Part shown: one piece after another, positions 51,699 through 59,899 of the stretch | Numbering within the stretch: the first letter of the stretch is position 1 | How the letters are laid out: every line of letters begins with the position of its first letter | Source of the DNA: Prostheceraeus crozeri | Taxonomy: Eukaryota; Platyhelminthes; Polycladida; Euryleptidae | Direction of reading: 5' to 3' | NCBI GenBank assembly: GCA_907163375.1 | Contig: CAJQUW010014747.1 | Location: 124,001-188,000 of the forward strand | Length of the DNA stretch: 64,000 nt | Translations under genes and position numbers: made by a program | The notes under the pieces: model-generated | Databases searched by the model: none | Seen by the model: the letters and a program-made list of their open reading frames with translations, nothing else | What the model was told of the DNA's origin: nothing

Positions 51699-51915
51699 AA
51701 GTGTATCATTTTTGAATATTCGTACTAGGAGTTACAATTTTTGTTATGAACCCGAACTTTTTCCTGCAGCTCTCATTAGTTGTTGGTTACCTGTGCATGT
51801 TGCAATCTTTCATAATAGCAAAGTGATCATTACTGGACTAAAAGCTCATTTACAAGCAAATGTGATCCTAGACTATCTCATCGAGGATGTACGTACCCAG
51901 TGGATTGTAAAATAA
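51370..51915 (+). CDS. TATA-box-binding-protein-like protein, element C
   Basis: 181 residues, the length of the conserved TBP core. Repeat 1: IVNILRRFRLYTKIDLTTLH, YYPGRPQMLVVKM, LQLFPNGTVQILGA, then a helix with SAQSMRLELQRLL. Repeat 2: LTVDNMVISTQLSESVSF, NFCYEPELFPAALISCW, VHVAIFHNSKVIITGLKAH. YEPELFP is an exact match to eukaryotic TBP, and the (N/S)G(K/T)...TGA turns sit where expected. TBP binds the TATA minor groove with these sheets. The gene starts inside the PC4-like gene, overlapping by 329 bases. The frame is open and an AATAAA overlaps the stop. Fold assignment strong; promoter choice unknown. Confidence 0.9.
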   Translation: MKRHRYTIVNILRRFRLYTKIDLTTLHQHLPNSKYYPGRPQMLVVKMNNSRNLQLFPNGTVQILGALSHSSAQSMRLELQRLLRRIWKRERCVMSNLTVDNMVISTQLSESVSFLNIRTRSYNFCYEPELFPAALISCWLPVHVAIFHNSKVIITGLKAHLQANVILDYLIEDVRTQWIVK

Positions 51916-52055
51916 AAAACAATTTTTCCAACATGATGTTTTTATTTCAAATCATGATAGAACTTACAAATCATTTTTCCATTAGAGGATGGATTACATG
52001 AAAAGTTTTGAATAACAGATACAAATTGAGATACATGTAAACGTTTTAAGATGAA

Positions 52056-52394
52056 TTACAGTACAAAAGCACCACACGTTGATGAAAGTGGATGTTGTAG
52101 TATGCGCTGATATTGACGCGTATGTTTTCTCAACCACTGCTGTGTTGGTATATTTGGAGGTTGAGCAAGAGAGTCAAATAGCTCACCACGTCGGTCTTCT
52201 CCAATAACGATCGCTTTCCAATGCTCACCGCCTAAATTCTGCGAATGAGTGTTTAGCACAATAAAGATGGGATAGTGATTTACTGCAGGTGGTAAGGTAT
52301 CGAGCGAATAGACATTATCGAAAGCTTTCAACGTCGCTTCGTCTGCATTACGCTGCACTTTAGTCTTAATATCGTCAGCAGTCAACCAACTCAT
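52056..52394 (-). CDS. Adenain-like cysteine protease, element C
   Basis: 112 residues. The catalytic-type motifs are GGEHWKAIVI (His) and STCGAFVL (Cys), with a DRRGELFDSLA strand between them, the order found in adenovirus/Polinton maturation proteases. It is shorter than typical adenains, and I cannot say whether an exon is missing. Directly abuts the capsid gene. Confidence 0.85.
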   Translation of the reverse strand: MSWLTADDIKTKVQRNADEATLKAFDNVYSLDTLPPAVNHYPIFIVLNTHSQNLGGEHWKAIVIGEDRRGELFDSLAQPPNIPTQQWLRKHTRQYQRILQHPLSSTCGAFVL

Positions 52395-53669
52395 TAACGA
52401 TTATACTGAAGAATCACGTCACGATACTTTGTAATTTCAATGTTTGAATCGAAGACTGCATAAATCAATACATTGATCGTCTCAGGTAGTGTTCTTTTGA
52501 ACGTCAAATCCAAACGAATATTATGAGGCACGTTCGCTTGACGATAGGGTGCACTAATATCGCTGTCAGCAGTCAAATCAAATGCATAAATAGTATATCC
52601 ACTCTTAAACTCTTTCATAGTCAGTCCGTTGGTGTCATCCGTATTGTAAAAGCCAAAGACATCCATAAAATCAACATAACTGCGCATAAATTGATCCGCA
52701 GCAAAATCTGGTTTGTAGGGTGGACAAGGATGACTCACACCATTTACACGTAAAGCAATTTCACTTAACTGATTGTGTTTAAAATTGAAAGGATTCTTCT
52801 TTATATTACCATTAAATGCATCATTTTCAACCATTGCCACCATGAGGAGCTTCGGTGCTTCCGATGGAAAGAGGCCATCTTTCATGAAACTTTTTTGATC
52901 TTTCGGAATTGTAAAGGTGAGAAGCTTTGTATGCTGAACGGGGTAAATGGCATTTTGGCGGTTAAGACCTTCAGCATGTCCTGTAACGACACTTGGATTC
53001 GGTACTACTCGACGAATGTAAAGTGCAATATCTTCCACATGAATTCTAAAATTGTCAACTTTACCAAATCCATTCAGCGCAAATTCAGGCTTATTCAATG
53101 TCAGCTTGAGTCGCATGCTGGTATTACAGAGTAAAAACTTTGACTGTCTAAAGAAGTCTAAATTCACCATATAGCTGACATACTTTACTATCTTAAATCA
53201 TAGCAGATCGCTTTACAAAGCCACTGTTTGTTTCAGCATCAAATTTTCCTGCTTCATCTCTGTACCATCCCATGGCTACCATATGACTCTTTTGTGCTGC
53301 TGGATGAAACTGTGATACATGATTGAAATATGATTTATAGGGATAATCGCTTTGACCACCTTCCACCTGCTGCTCTCCAATCGTTAGAGAAACATCGCGA
53401 AGTAATGTAGTCAATGGTAAATTGTTCAGTCCAACTTTATGTGTATCGTCAATAGCAGTTCCATCTGCTTGCTGAATTATAAACCTCAAATCAACCATCG
53501 CATAACTCAAATCTATGTAGTCATCACTACCACCAGGAATAACAAATTCAATGGGGCCAGCATTCTCAGCTGTTCGAGGATGATAATCTACAATACTTGA
53601 ACTAAGAATATCTGTCTGTATGGCTTGTTGATCAAACAAACAAAAACCGGAAGTTTTACACTCCATGAT
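52391..53669 (-). pseudogene. Double jelly-roll major capsid protein, element C (fossil)
   Basis: The locus carries the hallmarks of Polinton major capsid proteins: ECKTSGFCLFDQQAIQTDI, GPIEFVIPGGSDDYIDLS, VEGGQSDYPYKSYF, PNPSVVTGHAEGLNRQNA, LFPSEAPKLLMVAMVENDAF, NPFNFKHNQL and FGFYNTDDTNGLTMKEF. Such proteins form the icosahedral shell. Broken, about one break. Confidence 0.9.
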
Positions 53670-54124
53670 TAGAAGTTATAGCAGCGTCGTCGTTTAGCGC
53701 CTGATGAATGATTAGAGCCTCTGCGACGTTTGCGTGAATGCCTTTTGACTGAAGATCGCACCTTACCAGCTCCGCGATGTTTCCTCCTTCCTTTATTCAT
53801 TCGTTTAGGCGATTTCTTTCCTTGAGTAACACCAGCAAAGGTCTGCTTTAATGTTTTTAAACCGCGTTCCTTCCCACGATTCAACAAACTGCTCTTAAAA
53901 CTTCTACCTCTGGAAAGATCACTAGCAACATCACCAGCAAAGCCAACGGCATTACTTAAAACATTTCGTTTTAAAGATCTACCGACATTGGATATGAGAG
54001 GTGCTACAACAGATTTCAGTGCACCAAGTATGCTACCTCCACGTTGGCGGCGAGCGCCGATGTAAATTTGTCCTCCACCACTTACATAGGAGGGTCGTGA
54101 ATAAAATGAGGCAGTTGGATTCAT
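53669..54124 (-). CDS. Basic virion core protein, element C
   Basis: 151 residues, N-terminal GGGQIYIGARRQRGGSILGA and a very basic C-terminus (KRHSRKRRRGS, KRRRCYNF). This resembles the DNA-condensing or penton-linking core proteins of adenovirus-like viruses. Immediately upstream of the capsid gene on -. Confidence 0.75.
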   Translation of the reverse strand: MNPTASFYSRPSYVSGGGQIYIGARRQRGGSILGALKSVVAPLISNVGRSLKRNVLSNAVGFAGDVASDLSRGRSFKSSLLNRGKERGLKTLKQTFAGVTQGKKSPKRMNKGRRKHRGAGKVRSSVKRHSRKRRRGSNHSSGAKRRRCYNF

Positions 54125-54215
54125 AGCTCAAACCCTAAACATTGTTAGTTACAACTTTGCATGAATCCCTGTCGATCACTTAGATGAAAGATGTCGGCAC
54201 GACGCATCCAAGAGT

Positions 54216-55388
54216 TCATACTTGAAGGATAACCAGTCCATTTAACAGGACACCATTCTTCACATTATCGTTTTTTCTGTTTTTAGTGATTTTCTCTACC
54301 AAATATGTTTCACTTTCAGTGACTACCTCAATCTCATCGCGGTAAAAGCTACCCTCAATTTCTTCATTATCGTAATCTTTCAACTTGTAGGTGGTGGGAG
54401 AGTCTTTTTGATCAATCCTTGATAGTGTAAATACCTCCTCTGTCCAATTCGGAAGGTACCCTTTAGCAAAAACACTCTTCACTTTTGAGATACGAACTTT
54501 ATCACCAATTTTCACATCACTTTTCACATGAGTGCGTTTACGTTGGAATGATTCGCGCACTTTATCTACATTGTCAGCATTTACATCTACTGGTTTGAGT
54601 CCAATAGAACGATGGATAGAGTGATTGTAGGCATGGAGTGTATCTTGTAGAACCTTTGTCCAATTTTGTGTCAAGTTGGCAGTAAAATGTCGCCACAAGC
54701 GATTTTTTAATGTGCGATTAAAACGTTCAACGAGTGCAGCTTTATAAGCACTCTTTACACTAAACAACTCAATGTCATGCCTCTCAAATAATCTTCTCAC
54801 ATGCTGATTTTCAAACTCTTTTTCTTGATCACTCTGAATTCTTTTTGGAATCCGACCTTCTCGAAAAATTGTTTGGAATGCTTTTGCTACTCCTTTCCCT
54901 TCTTTAGTTTTTAAAGGTTGAGCCCACGCATAACGCGAGAAAATATCAATGACGGTCAAAATAAAATTATTGCCCGAGTTATGTTTTGAAATGGAGGCAA
55001 CATCACACAAATCTGCTTGCCACTGTTCATCGATGTCATGAACAATATAATGGCGGGTGCGGTACTTCTTTTTCGCTTGTTTGTGGAGTGTATAGGTAGC
55101 CTGACCCTTTAACCATCGTTTCACGTGTGATTGTGGAAGACCACTCGCTTTTGATAATTTCTTGATAGATGCAAATCCTGCCGGATGTTTTACATCATAA
55201 TAGATTGACTTCAAACGTTCAGTCGATGACGACTGACTCTTTTTCCTCCTTCTCATCTTTTTGTTTTCTTGCCTTTCTACATTTACAACAACTGCAGCAT
55301 TTAGATTTAGCGGTTTTGCGATCGTGTTCACATTGCTTAGGATTTTCATTGTGAGAGCTGGCGCAGCAAGTGCAAGTGACAACGACAT
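54216..55388 (-). CDS. Retroviral-type integrase (rve) of the Polinton, element C
   Basis: 390 residues. Catalytic D-D-E core: WQADLCDVA (first Asp), FENQ-preceded QSDQEKEF (second Asp) and AALVERFNRTLKNRL (Glu). A helix-turn-helix-like KKLSKASGLPQSHVKRWLKG lies before it and an SH3/chromo-like IGDKVRISKVKSVFAKGY after. The 6-bp target duplications of B and C fit this enzyme type. The first residues (before KSIYYDVKHPAGF) may not be translated, because a Cys-rich frame overlaps there. Frame open. Confidence 0.9.
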   Translation of the reverse strand: MSLSLALAAPALTMKILSNVNTIAKPLNLNAAVVVNVERQENKKMRRRKKSQSSSTERLKSIYYDVKHPAGFASIKKLSKASGLPQSHVKRWLKGQATYTLHKQAKKKYRTRHYIVHDIDEQWQADLCDVASISKHNSGNNFILTVIDIFSRYAWAQPLKTKEGKGVAKAFQTIFREGRIPKRIQSDQEKEFENQHVRRLFERHDIELFSVKSAYKAALVERFNRTLKNRLWRHFTANLTQNWTKVLQDTLHAYNHSIHRSIGLKPVDVNADNVDKVRESFQRKRTHVKSDVKIGDKVRISKVKSVFAKGYLPNWTEEVFTLSRIDQKDSPTTYKLKDYDNEEIEGSFYRDEIEVVTESETYLVEKITKNRKNDNVKNGVLLNGLVILQV

Positions 55389-55434
55389 TCACCTCTGGCG
55401 GCTCATTACATGGCAAGCAACACATCTGCTTCAT
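55219..55434 (-). CDS. Small Cys-rich protein overlapping the integrase start, element C
   Basis: 71 residues with 14 Cys (MKQMCCLPCNEPPE, TCTCCASS, SKCCSCCKCRKARK). The Cys pattern is far from random and argues that this frame, not the overlapping one, is the coding one here. Possibly a zinc-binding protein. Confidence 0.45.
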   Translation of the reverse strand: MKQMCCLPCNEPPEVNVVVTCTCCASSHNENPKQCEHDRKTAKSKCCSCCKCRKARKQKDEKEEKESVVID

Positions 55435-55435
55435 A

Positions 55436-56128
55436 TTAATAGTCTGAGAACATGTATTTCTTGGGAGGAGCTGTTTTACGATTTCCTTTTACTAGTTTTA
55501 GTGGTGATGTAGATCTACGTCGAGTTCTTCCTCTTGTTTGCTTAGTGAGTGTGGGAGGGGATGTAGCAGGAGACGTCTTAAACCAATTTGTTGGCATTTT
55601 CATCGTCTGAAGCATTGGAGCAGTAGCCACTGTTGAATCAAGTTTTTTCAATGTCTCATTATTCAAAGCAAATTTTGGCACATTATGCTTTTTCAATAGT
55701 TTAAGAAAGTATGTCCAACCAGGTGGAACATAGCCCTGACGGCGCTTTCTACGTGTCGCATACTGAATCAAGTCTTCATAACGTGAAGCATCAATCACTT
55801 TATTTTCATCTGTAATGATTTCTCCTCTATCATTTACATTGAGGTGAGGTTCAATACTGTTGAAAAGAGATATGGCATGTGCGCGAGATGCTAAAGGTGT
55901 AGCAGTCGATACAGAGTCAGGCATCTTATTCTTCAAGTTTTTCAATTGCTCAACAGTTTCCGATTGTAATAATACAGCACGATGTGGATCTTTGATGTGA
56001 ACATTTTGCTGATAATCTATTTCTTTCCTATATATTTGATTTGCAAGAGGTTGCTTTACTTGCTGCATGGCAGTCAATTGTACATATTCATCCTGAGGAA
56101 TAACAATCATGCGAGAATAAGAACTCAT
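55436..56128 (-). CDS. Conserved Polinton protein of unknown function, element C
   Basis: 230 residues. MIVIPQDEYVQLTAM start, RYEDLIQYATRRKRR and GWTYFLKLLKKHNVPKFALN in the middle, and a basic Ser/Pro-rich end. Similar proteins sit next to the ATPase in other Polintons as I recall, but the role is unknown. Confidence 0.65.
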   Translation of the reverse strand: MSSYSRMIVIPQDEYVQLTAMQQVKQPLANQIYRKEIDYQQNVHIKDPHRAVLLQSETVEQLKNLKNKMPDSVSTATPLASRAHAISLFNSIEPHLNVNDRGEIITDENKVIDASRYEDLIQYATRRKRRQGYVPPGWTYFLKLLKKHNVPKFALNNETLKKLDSTVATAPMLQTMKMPTNWFKTSPATSPPTLTKQTRGRTRRRSTSPLKLVKGNRKTAPPKKYMFSDY

Positions 56129-56750
56129 AGTTTGTAGATAATCATGGGAGTTTTCAAAATATCACTTCGAAATCTAAATTCCTCCGGACACTCTTGCGTA
56201 AAGTCAATGAATAAGTAACCGTATGGCTTTTCAGTAGCTGCTTGAAAAATTTCAATTAAGGCTTTTGATCCTCTGGGTGCAACTTGTCGCGCTAAAATTT
56301 CAAATTGACTTTTATCTCGCGGATTCTTGAAAATAGCATAATAGTGTGTATTCAGGTTTCGTGTACGAGCTTCTTTTCCATCAGGAAATAAATTTTGTGT
56401 GATATAGATGATAAAGCACCTTTTATGATGTGCTGCACGAGTGAACATATCTGTAACATCTTTGGAATTCTTACTTTCTTTTTATCCACTGGAATAATTC
56501 CTTCATGTCGAATAAAGTTGCGACTTTGCAATTCCTGAAACAGCGACGGTTGATAAATACCATAACACCAAATCACTCGATTGATAGGTTCCTTAAACAA
56601 CTCCCTTCTTTTATCCAATAAATTCAGCGTGAAAACAGTTTTACCTGCATGAGATGGACCTGATACAGTCAGAACTTTATCACATTGAAGTCTGAAATCC
56701 ATTATAATACTTTGAGATTCAACATTTGCATAATTAACGTCTAGAGCCAA
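56125..56750 (-). pseudogene. Packaging ATPase (FtsK/A32-type), element C (fossil)
   Basis: The Walker A motif GPSHAGKTVFTLNLL lies near the start, and later FIIYITQNLFPDGKEARTRN and AIFKNPRDKSQFEILARQ, all typical of the Polinton/adenovirus-like genome packaging ATPase. Broken, about one break. Confidence 0.9.
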
Positions 56751-57099
56751 AGATATTACCGAATACGTTGCCCACGATAGGAGCTAGCATCGGTAGTAAC
56801 GCTGGAAGGAAGCCGCCCTTTTGTGTTAGAGTTTCCCTCTTTCTTTGAAGGGTGACTTTAGGATTGGAGACGAAACGCAATTTCGTAGCATATCGCTTAA
56901 GTAACTTTCGTTGTTTTGGTGCTAATTTCTTCGTCCTCAACTTTCTCACATGAGAAATAATTTCACGAATGGATTTATCGTTAGCATGTCGTATAGCATT
57001 GTATCGCTGATTTGCTTTCATTCGTCGGAGAGCTTGAATGGCTGAAGAAAACTTTGAAGACTTTTGACTTTTACGTTTCGTCATTTTACGTTTCGCCAT
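56734..57099 (-). CDS. Basic protein with hydrophobic C-terminus, element C
   Basis: 121 residues. Lys/Arg-rich body and a C-terminus QKGGFLPALLPMLAPIVG, a short membrane-active or amphipathic helix seen in many Polintons and adintoviruses. Could be a membrane-lytic capsid component, like adenovirus pVI; inference. The end of the frame overlaps the ATPase start. Confidence 0.7.
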   Translation of the reverse strand: MAKRKMTKRKSQKSSKFSSAIQALRRMKANQRYNAIRHANDKSIREIISHVRKLRTKKLAPKQRKLLKRYATKLRFVSNPKVTLQRKRETLTQKGGFLPALLPMLAPIVGNVFGNIFGSRR

Positions 57100-57150
57100 T
57101 TTCCGTGTTAGTCTTTGCTAAAACCTGTCTTTACCACATTTGCATAGGTA

Positions 57151-57480
57151 CTAACTATTGCGGCATAAGTGACACTCGAAATGAGCAATATCACAGTGGT
57201 TACATTTGCAAAGTTGAATGCAATTACGTATGAAACAGCGTTGACAAAAAGCATGCTTACATCTCTTGAAGATGCGCTTTTCATTTCCATCCTTTCGCTT
57301 ACATACATCGCAACACATAGTTTCACCGTTACTGATGTCTATAGCAAGTCTTTTTGAAGATATGAATTTGCTAGCCTTTTCTAAATAATAGACGCATGTA
57401 CAGAAGGAATATACTTCGAGAGTGAGCAGGCATAGCTTGAAAACCAGTTGTGCTACAATCAAGTGCCACTGCATTTTCAA
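57151..57480 (-). CDS. RING-like protein with N-terminal membrane segment, element C
   Basis: 109 residues. Hydrophobic N-terminus (LIVAQLVFKLCLLTLEVYSF) then CCDVCKRKDG, FKRCKHAFCQRCFIRNC and CNHCDIAHFECHLC, a good RING spacing. Its end overlaps another frame (57108-57326) that I take as noise. Possible membrane-anchored ubiquitin ligase; unproven. Confidence 0.6.
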   Translation of the reverse strand: MKMQWHLIVAQLVFKLCLLTLEVYSFCTCVYYLEKASKFISSKRLAIDISNGETMCCDVCKRKDGNEKRIFKRCKHAFCQRCFIRNCIQLCKCNHCDIAHFECHLCRNS

Positions 57481-57887
57481 TTTTTCTTTATAGAAAGTTG
57501 AATGTGAATATCTGAAATCGCTTCAATAACTAGACTGCTGCCATGATGGTTAAATGCGTTAAGACGTTCAGCAATTTTTATCATATGTCTTTTAAAAAAT
57601 TCTTCGGGGTGATCTACCACTTCTATTGAATAAGAAGCAAAATGGAAAGAGCGACTTTCCACCTCTTCCTTTCCAAAATGACTAAACTTAATTTTCGCAA
57701 CTAATCGCGCCATGACAATGCTATCAGAGAATGTATTCATTAACTCTAGAAATAGAGTGCTAGCATCATCGACCACTGCTTCGATGTCGGTCTCATCTTT
57801 ATGAAAATCTATCACATAATCTTGAACAGCTCCTTTTAAACTTTGCCTATGAAAATGTAATGTTCCGCAGTCGTTTGAGAAAGACAT
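57477..57887 (-). CDS. Polymerase-N-domain-like small protein, element C
   Basis: 136 residues: LHFHRQSLKGAVQDYVIDFH, MARLVAKIKFSHF, FHFASYSIEVVDH, FFKRHMIKIAERLNAFN, ISDIHIQLS. It lines up with 9499-9960 and 7025-7501 and with the polymerase N-terminal domain. Only one copy in C, two in A and in each B arm. Confidence 0.7.
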   Translation of the reverse strand: MSFSNDCGTLHFHRQSLKGAVQDYVIDFHKDETDIEAVVDDASTLFLELMNTFSDSIVMARLVAKIKFSHFGKEEVESRSFHFASYSIEVVDHPEEFFKRHMIKIAERLNAFNHHGSSLVIEAISDIHIQLSIKKN

Positions 57888-57974
57888 GATCGCCCTTTAT
57901 CTAACCCATCCATTGCATGAAAACAACAACTCTTCTCATAGTAACATTTATTGAATAACTGTAACAAGCATGCA

Positions 57975-58505
57975 TTATAAATCAATGGTTTGAAACAGAT
58001 AAAATAGATACAGCTGGTAACTATCATACAGCGAGCAATGATAACCATACAGGACTTTGGCAGTGTTGAGGTAAGGAGGAAAGAAGCATTGGTTATGAAC
58101 GTAGCTACTACAACGAACAGACAAAATAGGAACACACAAATCCTTAAAACGTTTCGTGACTTCATGATAATGTTGATTCACTCTACTATCCCAAGGCGGG
58201 AGCAAAATATCATCAATGATTAGATTGGGAAATACTTTCCTCTCCTTACCAGGATTATTACAAAAGATGCGTATAATATTGAAAGCAGCTAACCATCGTT
58301 TAAAGTCAATAAGAAGAGCAGTCTCACAAGAAAAGCCGTAGTCTTGCAAATATTTCAGATTAAGTCCATGAATGTGTTTTCTCGCCCATTGATCAACATT
58401 GGGATCGCAGTTGGCATGTTGATGATAGACACTAACAATTTGATATGTCCAATTGTTCATAGCAATAGCATTGAGCTCCTGTACAGGTTCACCCTCACAA
58501 TCCAT
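57975..58505 (-). CDS. DEDD-exonuclease-like protein, element C
   Basis: 176 residues starting MDCEGEPVQELNAIAM, with the D-x-E at the very start; upstream codons read SIIIF and follow a TTTTAG acceptor-like site. HIHGLNLKYL, LLIDFKRWLAAFNIIRI and DSRVNQHYHEVTKRFKDL match elements A and B. A DnaQ/RNase T-like fold is plausible; an endonuclease fold is the alternative. Confidence 0.5.
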   Translation of the reverse strand: MDCEGEPVQELNAIAMNNWTYQIVSVYHQHANCDPNVDQWARKHIHGLNLKYLQDYGFSCETALLIDFKRWLAAFNIIRIFCNNPGKERKVFPNLIIDDILLPPWDSRVNQHYHEVTKRFKDLCVPILSVRCSSYVHNQCFFPPYLNTAKVLYGYHCSLYDSYQLYLFYLFQTIDL

Positions 58506-58557
58506 AAAAATGATGATAGAAGCCTAAAACGGAAATTTACACATCTAAGGAAACGTT

Positions 58558-58806
58558 CTATAACATATTACAAAATGAAGAATTACATCGATGCTTTTCA
58601 CGACAAAATACACAAATGATATGATGGCAACGAAGAAGTAAAATGTATCTAATAAGACCACGTCTACGACACTCAAAGCACATAAGCGAATTGTCATAGG
58701 GTAGAGTTAGGAAAGGACTAGTAATTCTCCTTCTTTGATTTGCGTTTTGAGGCAGCATTCTTCTCCGACTTGCGCTTCGTACCACTGCTGTTAAGGATTT
58801 GATCAA
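58558..58806 (-). CDS. Small RING-like zinc-binding protein, element C
   Basis: 82 residues; SLMCFECRRRG, LLRCHHIICVFC and HRCNSSFC. Overlaps the end of the GFYSF gene in another frame, as in A and B. Confidence 0.6.
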   Translation of the reverse strand: MIKSLTAVVRSASRRRMLPQNANQRRRITSPFLTLPYDNSLMCFECRRRGLIRYILLLRCHHIICVFCREKHRCNSSFCNML

Positions 58807-59492
58807 TTATATCATCCACGTTGGGTGGTTTTGGAATATATAGGATGGATTCCATATGCATGGAGAGAGAGGCTATTTTATTATCCTTGTGCCGACCATA
58901 ATATAGCCCATTCACTATGAAAAGGATATCCCAAGTACCTTCTCCGAGCTCATCACATCTGATGGGTATTGATTGATCTCCCTCCTTCTTATAGTAAGTG
59001 CACCAATGTGATACCGGTAGGCAAATTTGATTACCATCCCAAATCTTTCTATAGGGAGTATCCTTGTCATCTCTCGCCTTCCACTCTTGAGCAAGAGGAA
59101 TAGGAATGTCCATATTTAATGTCACGTACTCTTCAATAATATCAAGTTGGTGGCGAATGTACGGACTCACGGGGATCAGTATGTAGTCCCCAGACTGATT
59201 GCGCATTATCTTGACATCCGTGGAAGGGAGCATTCCCGTTCGGAGTACTACGCTATGATCGTCATAACGCAAGACTTGTTTAAATTTACGCTGTAGCGGT
59301 GTAGGATTATGTACCTTGGTTGTTTCTTCCACTGGCCTCAGTTGTAGATGATCTGATCGTAGCGAACCTTGTAACGTCTGGCCACCATTTTGTCCTGCCA
59401 GTGTAGTAGATGTAGAAGATGCCTGAAAATAAAAAAGATTCTATCAAGTTTACGTTCAAGGGAGGAGAGGGAGGAAAGTAGCGACTTACCAT
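58718..59492 (-). CDS. GFYSF-family protein with a leader intron, element C
   Basis: The ATG at 59490-59492 is followed at once by an intron, 59423-59489 (GTAAGT...TTTTCAG, 67 bases), whose sequence and length match the first intron of the polymerase gene in the same element. The second exon opens GCATCTTC, also as in the polymerase. The main frame shows KQVLRYDDHSVVLRTG, ILIPVSPYIRHQLDIIEEYV, IPIPLAQEWKARD, LFIVNGLYYGRHKDNKIASL and a Lys/Arg tail KRKSEKNAASKRKSKK. Function unknown; nuclear localisation likely. Confidence 0.65.
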
Positions 59493-59590
59493 TTTAGTTG
59501 GATAATATAACAGGGATGTAGAGAGAGAGAATGTGCGTCCGTCACTTGTACGATTCAAGGATGGAATGATTCTCACTGTGGAAGGCTCGC

Positions 59591-59600
59591 TATTTATATA
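59591..59600 (-). promoter_or_regulatory. TATA box of the right-end gene, element C
   Basis: TATATAAATA on -, then GCGAGCCTTCCACAG; about 100 bases before the ATG. Same decamer and GCCTTCC as in A and B. Confidence 0.75.
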
Positions 59601-59899
59601 GAAATGCTTGATTCTCATTGGATGATGATCCTCATTGGACAATAACATCAAGCTGATTCCAAATCTGGCCTCCGTTTACCAATCCAAGCCTTCGTTCGCC
59701 CGCTGGAGCTGTTTCTTGGGAAATTCTAACTCTGTCGTTTTTCGCCAATCTCCCAAATCTTAAATGGCGTCTCACATCTAAAGAAAGACAGATATGAACA
59801 AGCCGTTTCTTTCACTGAATTTGTCTCACTCTTAGCTTTCAGGGAGCTATTGCACGACTTTCTACGATCACTAGAACCGAAATTGGAAGATCGGTGCCG

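Noticed and set aside
55261-55512. + strand ORF opposite the integrase/Cys-rich frame
   Set aside because: Shadow of coding sequence on -; no motif.
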